Assembly (NCBI GenBank): GCA_951799425.1
Contig: OX637403.1
Location: 31,598,811 to 31,662,810 of the forward strand
Direction of reading: 5' to 3'
Source of the DNA: Ilex aquifolium
Taxonomy: Eukaryota > Streptophyta > Magnoliopsida > Aquifoliales > Aquifoliaceae
Length of the DNA: 64,000 nucleotides
Shown one piece after another: positions 11,723 through 20,523 of the stretch. How positions within the stretch are numbered: position 1 is the stretch's first letter; each line of letters begins with the position of its first letter. Under the pieces are notes generated by a model, which did not search any database, was not told where the DNA came from, and saw only the letters and a program-made list of their open reading frames with translations. The position numbers and the translations under genes were made by a program.

Positions 11723-12602
11723 TGATGATGCAAAAAATTGTCTTTGGCAAGATCAACAGTCAAGTATATGAATAGGTGTGATTAATGAGCAATTAATGAG
11801 CAATCAATGGCAATCAAGGAATAAAAACTGTAAACAGAAAATCAACACAGAGATTTATAGTGGTTCGGTCCGGTTGACCTACGTCCACTATTGGGAACGG
11901 CAGCGGTGGCCTGGTGTTCTTTATTGATGAATAATGGTACTCCAGAGAGTTACAGTGTATTGAGGGACAGAGACTTGGTGTAGAGAGGCAAAGCTCTCGG
12001 TGGAGAGAGGGATAGAGACTTGGTGTAGAGGTCTCAAGGAGGTGATGAACATCAGATCCCTCTCCAAGTGGAGAGAGCTTACATTATATAGGTTCACTAA
12101 GGCGGTGGGTTGAGGCGGTCACCACTATTTTGGTAAACATAGTTATGGTATGATTCTACCATTTTGGTAGGTACAGTTATGGTAGGATTGGATCTCTGGT
12201 GCGTATCCCGATACTTTCTCCCTCGTGTCCCTATTCCGTCGAAGGAGGTCCTGAGCTGGACTAGGCTCGAATTGGAGTGGGCTTCATTGGATCCAGGAGA
12301 CAAAGGAGGAGGAGGAGACCAGAGGGGTAGGCAGGCGCCCACATGGGCGACGCCCCCTTGGGCGTGGCCAAGCGGGTGGCCTCCCATGGGTGGCGCCCCT
12401 TGGCTCCTGGGCTTGGGTTCTTTGTACTCCGTATTGATTTGCGGCCGCCTAATTACCTTCATGCCCTCCGTATTGTTTTACGACCGCCTAATTACCTTTA
12501 TGCCCTCCGTATTGTTTTACGGCCCAGCTCCGAATAGTATCTCCTTTGGGCTTTCTCGGTCCGTTCAAGTTGGGCTTGATCCAATCAAATTTGGACTCGT
12601 CA
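11723..12602 (-). repeat. 3' LTR of the gypsy-type element
   Basis: It reads TGACGAGTCC on the minus strand to a CATCA end at 11723. It is nearly identical to the copy at 15935-16799 and carries the same internal 41-base tandem pair (about 12440-12525). Confidence 0.9.
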
Positions 12603-12749
12603 TTTGCCCCCCATGCTCCAAGCTTCTGATTTCTGTGGGAGGAAAAGGTTGTAGGCATGTACTCCGTCTTCACTTGAATAGACAGAAATTTTCTTGTTTC
12701 TCACTGTGCTTTTTCATCTTCGAAGACTTGCTGAATTTTTTGATATCAG

Positions 12750-13205
12750 ATAAATTATATATATATATATATATAAATATATATGTATTTTGGTGGCCCT
12801 TTAGCCCACCATTGTTGACTTTTTTTTTTTTGGCTTGCTTGGGCGCTGGCTTCTTTTCCTTTTTTTTTTTCTTTTCTTCCCTTGGTTTCTTTGGGCGCCA
12901 CCTTCTTTGACTTTTTTTTTTTGGCTTGCTTGGTCTCCCTGGGCGCTGCCTCCCTTCTCCCTCTTTCTTTCTCTCTTTTTTTTTTCCTTTCCTTGCTTGG
13001 GCGCTGCCCTCTTGGGCGTGGACTCCTTCTTCTCTTTTTTTTTTTTTTCTTTTTTCCTTTGGCTTGGGCGTGGGCTCTCATTCCTCTCTCTTTTTTTTTT
13101 CTTTGGCTTGGGCGTGGGCTCTCCTTCCTCTCTTTTTTTTTTTTTTTTTCTTTGGCTTGGGCGCTACCTCCCTGGGCGCTGACCTCCTTGATTTTTTTTT
13201 TTTGA
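12750..13205. repeat. T-tract / GGGCGC low-complexity region
   Basis: A TA run at about 12755-12784 is followed by repeated blocks of 8-16 T separated by CTTGGGCGCTG-like spacers. Long open frames here on both strands (Phe/Leu/Trp-rich or Lys-rich) are by-products of this composition. Confidence 0.8.
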
Positions 13206-13865
13206 TGCAAAGTGAGGAGGGACTTTGGCGAGGAGTCCATGGGCAGTGTGGCCGAAATGGAAGGACCCATCCCCATGGGCGACGTCAGCGCCTTCTTTGC
13301 TATGGACCCCTGTATGGCATAAAATGTAGGGGGAGACTTGGTGGGTTGCGCCAGCTTGACAGGCGAGGCAGTAGCATTGCAGGCGTTTTTGGGCGACACC
13401 AAGAGGTTGACAGGGCGTCTTGGGCGACACCTTGAGTCTTGCTATGGGCGGTGCCTCTCTGGTGCTTAGCCATTAGCTGACCTTGTCTTTAATTACAGGC
13501 GTCCTGTTGATAGGGCAATGATGGAGACTCCTTGTGCTTTTAGGGTGGTGTCTTCTCCTCCTCCCAAGATGGCGAGGTTTGATGCCCCCAGTGCTTCTCA
13601 GTTAAGGTCCGATGGCTAGATTGCTTCCTGGGAGAAGGGACCCGGTGGTGCCCCCACTCTTTCCCAGACTGTGGCTCATGTGTGTACCAGAGCTAGCTGT
13701 TGTATTGCTGTAGGAGTTGGGGCTCCAGTGTAGACGACTTGAGTTTCAAAAGTGTGCCTGGAAAAGACAATGTTATCTCAACATTAAAATATCTAACATG
13801 ATTACATGGAGAGAGACACAGGTTGTTTGCATGAGAGCAAAGTTAGAGTTGTTGGTGTCTTGAGA

Positions 13866-14247
13866 AAGGGCCGCATGAGCTGAGGCCGAACTACGTATAG
13901 TGTTGGTAGATGGTTGCCGTAGCAAATGTGATTACTTGCGCGAGAGCAGAGTCATAGAGGCCGAGCTACGTATAGTCTCGGGAGATGGCTGTCGTGGCAG
14001 AGGTGACTACTTGCGCGAGAGCAGAGTCATGAACCGAGCTACGTATAGTCTCGGGTGATGGCTGCCGTAGCAGAGGCTTTCAAGGTGACTACTTGCGCGA
14101 GAGCAGAGTCATAGGCCGAGCTACGTATAGTCTCGGGTGATGGCTGTCGTAGCAGAGGCTTATTAGGTGACTACTTGCGCGAGAGCAGAGTCATAGGCCG
14201 AGCTACGTATAGTCTCGGGTGATGGCTGCCGTAGCAGAGGCTTACTA
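13866..14247. repeat. Minisatellite A in LTR-element interior (period about 72-82 bp)
   Basis: Four clear units plus one degenerate leading unit share GACTACTTGCGCGAGAGCAG and GAGCTACGTATAGTCTCGGG. Units differ mainly in a short variable tail after GCAGAGGCTT. Confidence 0.85.
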
Positions 14248-14390
14248 AGTGTGTCCCGCACTCCTCTTTGGCTTTGTACTTGGCTTTCTTTCTTTATATT
14301 TTTGGCTTTGAATGCCTATAGGTGGCTGCTGCTTTGCCCTGCTTGTTTACAAATACACTGAAGATCAATGATGTAATCGATGTACAGGCA

Positions 14391-14723
14391 GTGGAGAGGC
14401 GGACACATGAGGCTGCTGAAGAGCAGTTAAGGTTTGAGCGACAGGCACGAGAGGATGTCGCGTAGCTTGCACGGCAGGCACGAGAGGATGCCGTGAAACT
14501 GTTAAGGCTCGAGCGGCAGGCACGAGAGGATGCCGCTGAGAAGTTGAGGCTAGCGCATGAAAGGGCTGCTCAACTTGAGGCTGACCTTCGAGTAGCACTT
14601 GAGAGAGCTACTAGGCCAGAGGCTCACTCCATAAAGATGGAGGAGATGAGAGATGATGCTGAAGAGCTGGGCGTCTGGTGGGCCCCTGCTGCTGGGCGCC
14701 TTGTGTTGGGCATCAGCTGCTAG
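14391..14723 (+). pseudogene. Antisense coiled-coil exon-like segment in the LTR element
   Basis: On the strand opposite to the element's gag, one frame from 14391 encodes an Arg/Glu/Ala-rich repeat (RQARED three times, at about 22-residue spacing) with strong coiled-coil character. It has a single in-frame stop (TAG at 14463-14465). It is preceded by a T-rich stretch ending TGTACAG, which looks like an intron acceptor. Two readings are possible: a transduplicated host-gene exon, or an antisense accessory ORF such as some Tat-lineage elements carry. I do not recognise the source protein. Confidence 0.45.
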
Positions 14724-14744
14724 GCGCATGAGGCTAGACGCCTG

Positions 14745-14876
14745 AGACTGGGCACCTGTTTCTGGGCGCCTGAGGCTAGGTGCCTGAGGCTAGACGCCTG
14801 AGGCTGGGTGCCTGAGATTGGGCATCTGCTGCTGGGTGCCTGAGGCTGGGTGCCTGCTGCTGGGTGCCTGGTGAGA
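14745..14876. repeat. Minisatellite B (about 15-bp units)
   Basis: Variants of GGGCGCCTGAGGCTA repeat about eight times, with occasional GCTGCTGG substitutions. The array leads directly into minisatellite C. Confidence 0.8.
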
Positions 14877-14879
14877 GGG

Positions 14880-15312
14880 GGCGAGACCCCTCGTCTAAGC
14901 GACACCATGGGAGCGCTCAAGGTGGAGAGGGCGAGACCCTTCGTCGGCATCATGGGGGTGCCCAAGGTGGAGAGGGCGAGACCCCTTGTCTAGGCACCAT
15001 GGGGGCGCCCAAGGTAGAGAGGGCGAGACCCCTCGTCGGCATCATGGGGGCGCCCAAGGTGGAGAGGGCGAGACCCCTCGTTGGTATCATGGGGGGCGCC
15101 CAAGGTGGAGATGATGAGACCCCTTGTCTGGCGGCATCATGGGAGCGCTCAAGGTGGAGATGGGGAGACCCTTCGTCTAGGCACCATGGGGGCGCCCAAG
15201 GTAGAGAGGGCGAGACCCCTCGTCGGCATCATGGGGTCGCCCAAGGTGGAGAGGGCGAGACCCCTCGTCTAGGCACCATGGGGGCGCCTCTGAGACCCCT
15301 CGTCGGCATCTA
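14880..15312. repeat. Minisatellite C (about 45-49-bp units)
   Basis: About nine units of the form AGGGCGAGACCCCTCGTC, then GGCATCATGGGGGCGCCCAA, then GGTGGAG. Two unit subtypes (GGCATCATGG and TAGGCACCATGG) partly alternate, suggesting a higher-order period near 92 bp. Confidence 0.85.
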
Positions 15313-15682
15313 CTGCTGAGGGCGCCTGCTGCTAGGCGCCTGGCGATGGTCGTCTTTTGTCTACCTTGTTGCTAGATCGTGTTCAGACTTTTGTAAGTTG
15401 TCTGTAAATTTTAGGAAAGCACAACAATTCTGGACACAATAATTTTCGCAGAAAGTTATTTCATAAAATAATAAATAACAGAATAAATAATCTAAAACGA
15501 TAAAGGATAGATGAGAGTCATTGGCATTCTCTCTCGTCCTCCTACGCAGGTACATGAGGAGGGGGAACACGTGAGTTCCCTGTACGCTGAGGAGGGACTA
15601 CTGGGCGAGGGGCACCCTGGTGTGGCCTTGGGGCGCTCTGGCGAGGCCTCCATGGCGGGGTGCTGCTTGGTGCCCTGGGTGA

Positions 15683-15883
15683 TTAGGTTGTTGCTCCTCT
15701 CTTGTTGGGGTGAGTGGGGCTCTTCCCACAGGGTAAGGTGACGCCTCCTTGGAGCTGTTGCTCGACGACGGGAGTTGCCATAGCAGACGGCTCCGAGGGT
15801 GCGAGGGGAGGCGGAGCCTCCTCCTGGTGTGCCGAGTTGTTGTCCCCCGGTTGTCGACTCATTGATCGGGTAGTGATTGTCAT
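15683..15883 (-). pseudogene. Gag N-terminal fragment (66 aa)
   Basis: The first open frame after the primer-binding site starts MTITTRSMSRQPG, resembling the opening of plant gypsy gag proteins, and stops after 66 codons. No capsid core or zinc knuckle follows, so this is a remnant or a packaging leader rather than a working Gag. Confidence 0.5.
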
Positions 15884-15911
15884 GGAATAGCAAGGTGGTA
15901 GAACACTTAGT

Positions 15912-15932
15912 CGTTCCCACAGACGGCGCCAA
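15912..15932 (-). other. Primer-binding site of the gypsy-type element
   Basis: On the minus strand TTTGGCGCCGTCTGTGGG follows the 5' LTR almost directly. This TGGCGCC-type site is typical of plant Ty3/gypsy elements and sets the orientation. Confidence 0.75.
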
Positions 15933-15934
15933 AC

Positions 15935-16799
15935 TGATGATGCACAAAATTGTCTTTGGCAAGATCAACAGTCAAGTATATGAATAGGTGTGATTAATGA
16001 GCAATTAATGAGCAATCAATAGCAATCAAGGAATAAAAACTGTAAACAGAGAATCAACACAGAGATTTATAATGGTTCGGTCCGGTTGACCTACGTCCAC
16101 TCTCGGGAACGGCAGCGGTGGCCTGGTGTTCTTTATTGATGAATAATGGTACTCCGGAGAGTTACAGTGTATTGAGGGACAGAGACTTGGTGTAGAGAGG
16201 CAAAGCTCTCGGTGGAGAGAGGGAGAGAGACTTGGTGTAGAGGTCTCAAAGAGGTGATGAACATCAGATCCCTCTCCAAGTGGAGAGAGCTTACATTATA
16301 TTGGTTCACTAAGGCGGTGGGTTGAGGCGGTCACCACTATTTTGGTAAACATAGTTATGGTAGGATTCTACCATTTTGGTAGGTACAGTTATGGTAGGAT
16401 TGGATCTCTGGTGCGTATCCCGATACTTTCTCCCTCGTGTCCCTATTCCGTCGGAGGAGGTCCTGAGCTGGACTAGGCTCGAATTGGAGTGGGCTTCATT
16501 GGATCCAGGAGACAAAGGAGGAGGAGGAGACCAGAGGGGTAGGCAGGCGCCCCCTTGGGCGTGGCCAAGCGGGTGGCCTCCCATGGGCGGCGCCCCTTGG
16601 CTCCTGGGCTTGAGTTCTTTGGACTCCGTATTGATTTGCGGCCGTCTAATTACCTTCATGCCCTCCGTATTGTTTTACAGCCGCCTAATTACCTTTATGC
16701 CCTCCGTATTGTTTTACGGCCCAGCTCCGAATAGTATCTCCTTTGGGCTTTCTCGGTCCGTTCAAGTTGGGCTTGATCCAGTCAAATTTGGATTCATCA
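15935..16799 (-). repeat. 5' LTR of the gypsy-type element
   Basis: It runs TGATGAATCC to CATCA on the minus strand. It differs from the left LTR by one 15-base deletion, which accounts for the whole length difference, plus roughly 20 substitutions by eye count. It contains a tandem pair of 41-base units ending in TATTGTTTTAC (about 16640-16720). Confidence 0.9.
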
Positions 16800-16840
16800 G
16801 ACTAAATTCATTATAAGTCCCTTAAGGAGGAGTCGATCCA

Positions 16841-18149
16841 AATTTTTACCTTATTATTAATATTTTTTTTTAATGGTCAAAGGTGTTTGGGACAATTTAT
16901 GTGCACATCGATTAATCTCCTCTCCTGTTCAATTAAATGTAGATCATCCACGCTTACACATGTCACTAATCTGGCACTACATTTGGGGGAATTGAAGGGA
17001 ATGGGTAATGGAGGGAATCTAAATTTGGGATTAAAATATTCATGAGATGTAAATATGTTCTACCACCAACATATTCTATCACGATGTTTAGATTTACTGC
17101 TCGTCGATTTGTGTCTAAAATTGTTGGTTGGTAACCTGTAGGATGGCCCAATTCCAATTAAAGTGATTAAAGAAAGGTGGGCCTATTTTGGTTTAATGTC
17201 GAATGGACCAAGCTCAAGGAAGTCGTAGGATTAATTCTAGAACAGCCCATTTTCTGTCTTGGGTTGATTAAAACAATGGGCTAAACAAACCGTCTAGAGG
17301 CCTTGAGTTTAAATTTTGACAATTTAGTGAGTTAGATTATGATAAATTTATCCCTTATGAATATTATAGTTTTTGCGTGGATAGTTTACCTTTGACCGGA
17401 CCGAGGAGGCTATTAGTTGAAGTGCGTATAAAATGATCCGAACACTCTTAACCGTTGAACAAAAAAAATAAATAAACCACACAGCGAGTGAAACAAAAGT
17501 TATGAAAAAAAAAACAATCTGAAAGAGCTTTTTGATATGAAAGATGCTATTGAGGTTTAATTTAAGGATCAAATCAATTACAGTTGTTGGGTAGAAGGTG
17601 AATTCCATCTTACATTCAAACTCACAATTAATCAAATAACTATATGAAATTACGTCTCTCATTAGATTCTAAATTAAATTCACATTGCTCGATATGACAT
17701 CGGCACAATCATTGAAGCATTGCGTTTGTGTCGTAGAAATAACAATAACCACTATGAACAATGATAATTGAGGGTGGAGGTTTGAATCGGTGGTGGCGAT
17801 GGTGTTACAGGGAGAGATGGAGAGAACACTTGTGAATACCGTTTTATTATAGATGGTTACAGAGAAAGGAAACAAAGTAATTAAAGGCTATGGGTATAGG
17901 ACGCATGACTTCAATGGTAGCTGGTAGTGTTGGAATTGCTACTAGCTGGACAAAGTTAAATTTTTCCGGACGCTCCTGATCGTTAAAATATAAAAAACAA
18001 AGAATTTGAGGTTGGGGGGGGGGGGGAGTCATTTTAAAATTTGTATTCAACTCTTGATTAATTTAAGGAAACAAACTGCTTAAATTAAAACCCGAGAAAG
18101 CTAATTGAAATAAGGCCCATAATTCAAGGGAGTTTTTTGGGAAATTTGG
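16841..18149. other. Intergenic AT-rich stretch between TIR copies
   Basis: No gene is seen. It holds one copy of a dispersed SINE-like repeat (about 17300-17473) and a 12-base G run near 18015. Confidence 0.5.
17300..17473 (+). mobile_element. Dispersed SINE-like repeat, copy a
   Basis: It shares, in order, TTGAGTTTAAATTTTGACAA, a TTATGAATATT block, a TTTACCTTTGACCGGACC block, TTAGTTGAAGTGCG and a final GTTGAACAAAAAAAA with copies near 26.1, 42.1, 55.7 and 56.5 kb, all on the plus strand. The poly-A end and the GAGTTTAAATTT (box-B-like) motif suggest a tRNA-derived SINE. Confidence 0.5.
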
Positions 18150-18927
18150 AGGCCGGTCCCCCTATATGGACTTGTTTGGACTTAAGTCCGTCAATAAAAC
18201 TTATTTGTTATGAAATCCGTTTTTTGTCAATTTTACCATACTATCCATTCCCTTTAGAAGTAAAATAAAACTAAAAATTAAAAACTCATAAATCTTAGGA
18301 GTTTGACTAACATTAAAATTTTTTCTCTCTCATATCTATCTATATCCATATATAGGTTAAGAGTTTGACTAATATTAAAATTTTCCCTCTCTCTTATCTA
18401 TCTATATCCATATATAGGTTAGGTGTATATATATATATATATATATATATAGTAACATTAAAAATAAAAAAATAGTAACATTCAAATACAAAAAAAAATT
18501 ATCATTTGGATACAAAAAATAATACATTTAAACACAAAAAAATAGTAACATTTAAAGATAAAAAAAATTGAAACATTCAAAATTAATATTTAAAAAAAAA
18601 AACAACAGTAACATGTTCAACAAAAATATTAACATGTTCAACAAAAATAGTAACATGTTTAACAAAAACTATAACATACTTAACAATAATTATTTCTCTC
18701 AAATTCAAGCGCAAAAAATAGTACCATTCAAACACAAAAAATAGTAATATTCAAAAACAAAATAATTAGTAACATTAAATATTAATATTTAGTAAAATAA
18801 TAGTAGTAACATGCTCAACAAAAATAGTAACATGCTCAAAATAATAGTAACATGAACAGTAACATACTCAACAAAAGCAGTAACATGAACAATAACATAA
18901 TAAAAAAAAATAGTAACATGAATTTAA

Positions 18928-18977
<50 letters not shown>

Positions 18978-18988
18978 CTTTGAATTTG

Positions 18989-19022
<34 letters not shown>

Positions 19023-19058
19023 CGCTTTGAATTTGAATTTTAAATTTATGATGGAGAT

Positions 19059-19105
<47 letters not shown>

Positions 19106-19355
19106 TTTTGAATTTGAATTTTAAATTTATGATGAAGATTTTATTGACATATTTTAATTGACCTTGAATTAAGGGATAACAATTTTCAAAATAGGAAATT
19201 AATTTAACTTCCTTTCAAGGAAGGGTATTTTTGAGATAAAAAAAAAAAGTGGACTTAAGTCATTACATATAATTTTAAACATGGACTTAGCCTCTTATAA
19301 GTTTCCTTATAGAACTTATCTCCAAACAAGTACATCTAGGGGGACTTACTTCCAA
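18150..19355. mobile_element. TIR DNA element copy 2 (about 1.2 kb)
   Basis: The left terminus contains CCCCCTATATGGACTTGTTT and the right terminus (about 19320-19345) its near-perfect complement: CCCCCTAGATGTACTTGTTT on the minus strand, two mismatches. The interior is AT-rich with many AACAAAAATAGTAACATG units and three TA/GA simple-repeat blocks. There is no transposase. It is the second member of the family represented at 11034-16840. Confidence 0.75.
18930..19110. repeat. Three tandem (TA)n(GA)n blocks
   Basis: Each block is a TA run followed by a GA run and then TTTGAATTTGA. The last two also share ATTTTAAATTTATGATG, so the compound unit was itself duplicated. Confidence 0.85.
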
Positions 19356-19554
19356 TTTTCACGAGTTTTTTTGTAATTAACCCTTTAAAATACTCGTCAA
19401 GTATTTGCCCCAATGGTTGATGGACTGTCCATCTCACCAGCTGTATAATAACTTCCTTCAAAGTAGACTAGTATCCATGATATATGGCTGGTGGGTGTTT
19501 TTACTTTAGGGTAAATTCTATCTTGCACCCCCAAAAGATACCAAAATTTTTATA

Positions 19555-19790
19555 TGTTGCCCCTCAAATGATTAATTTTTCTATATTGCCCTTTCAAAGA
19601 AATAAAAATATTACAATATTATCCACCGTCTTATTTTCATTTGGTTATTTGTCTATTTTATGATTCTTGATTGGTTAATTTGACACAAAACAGATAGACA
19701 ACCAATCAAAAATAAGACAGTGAATCACATTATAATATTTTTATTTTTTTAAAAAAATAATATAAAAAAATTAATCATTCGGAGGAGAAA
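19555..19790. mobile_element. Foldback MITE
   Basis: The two halves are complementary: CCTCAAATGATTAATTTTTC on the left pairs with the reverse of a segment ending ATTAATCATTCGGAGG. An inner arm GATTCTTGATTGGTT pairs with AACCAATCAAAAATA around a centre near 19685. No coding capacity is seen. Confidence 0.65.
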
Positions 19791-19799
19791 CTGAAAATT

Positions 19800-20523
19800 T
19801 TTATTTGGAGTCTTCAATCAAAGCCCAACTCTTTTAATATGGCTGGTGCCTGGTGGGGCCAAATTTACATTGATTATAGTAGCTAAGAGTCCACTTATGC
19901 AGACTTTACTCTTCAGAGTGGACAAGGTGGGTCCGACAGAAGATCACTTGGTTCACCAAATCCAAAGCACACACCACAAAATCTTTGTAGGGGCCAATAA
20001 TTTCATTGTATCACTTTCATACCATCCCGTGACACCAAAGGACAACCTGGCTTTTATACAAATAAGCAGCCACTGTCCAAAAAGATCTTCAAGAATCTGC
20101 TCACTCAAGAATCAACAATGTCGTTCCTTAGCTTCACAGAAACATAGATGAATTCTGAATTCGACACCAAATAGGTGTTGTTATGTCCGGATTGTATCAT
20201 TCGTGTCGTGTTGAATTGATGGTGTCTGTGAACGGAGAAAATTATATATCACTCGTAACACAAAATTCATGACTTGTATCAGTTACCTGAAAATCTTTTC
20301 CGTCCAAAGGTATGGGATGAGGATGGACATATAAGATATGAAACTAGGGTTACGAGCTTGGTTTCAGTCACATATTGCAAGGTTAGGTTCCAAGATACAT
20401 GAGAAAATATGGCTGGCAAACCAGCTCCTAATCTCCATTACCAGTCTAGAACTAGAGCTAAACTAAAGGTTAGAGTTCATATGTAAAATTAGGTACAGTA
20501 CATACATCATCTAATTTCTCAGA
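19800..20523. other. Intergenic, no gene recognised
   Basis: A 101-codon plus-strand frame (19846-20151) has no family resemblance or splice partner. The part next to 20524 is presumably the 3' UTR of the SAP30-like gene. Confidence 0.4.

Larger units (their letters stand above)
11723..16799 (-). mobile_element. Non-autonomous gypsy-type LTR retrotransposon (about 5.1 kb)
   Basis: Two direct LTRs (11723-12602, 880 bp; 15935-16799, 865 bp) bound a 3.3-kb interior. The right LTR is the 5' LTR: on the minus strand it is followed by TGGCGCCGTCTGTGGGAA, the primer-binding site seen in many plant Ty3/gypsy elements. A purine tract with GGGGGGCAAA precedes the left (3') LTR. The flanks share ACTA, consistent with a degraded target-site duplication. 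The interior has only a short gag-like start and three tandem arrays, with no protease, reverse transcriptase or integrase. It must therefore have been moved by proteins supplied from elsewhere (a LARD-like derivative). Confidence 0.9.
11034..16840. mobile_element. TIR DNA element copy 1, split by an LTR retrotransposon
   Basis: The left end reads GGTCGGTTCTCCTTTGGG and the right end (about 16826-16840) has its imperfect complement (AAGGAGGAGTCGATCC). An inner inverted pair also matches: TTAAGAAAATTT at about 11089 and AAATTTTCTTAA at about 11705. The interior is AT-rich with many AACAAAAATAGTAACAT-like units. No transposase is seen. It is related in both ends and interior to the element at 18150-19355. 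The gypsy-type element at 11723-16799 is inserted near its right end. Confidence 0.65.

Noticed and set aside
12755-13435. Long open frames on both strands (Lys-rich on minus, Phe/Leu/Trp-rich on plus)
   Set aside because: They arise from alternating poly-T and GGGCGC words inside the LTR element. Composition explains them fully and no family match is visible.
13866-15312. CRISPR-like direct repeats
   Set aside because: The units are contiguous minisatellites without unique spacers, in a plant retrotransposon.
14864-15319. 151-codon plus-strand frame with repeating APKVERARPLVG
   Set aside because: It is a translation of minisatellite C. Repeats without stops are expected when the unit length is close to a multiple of three.
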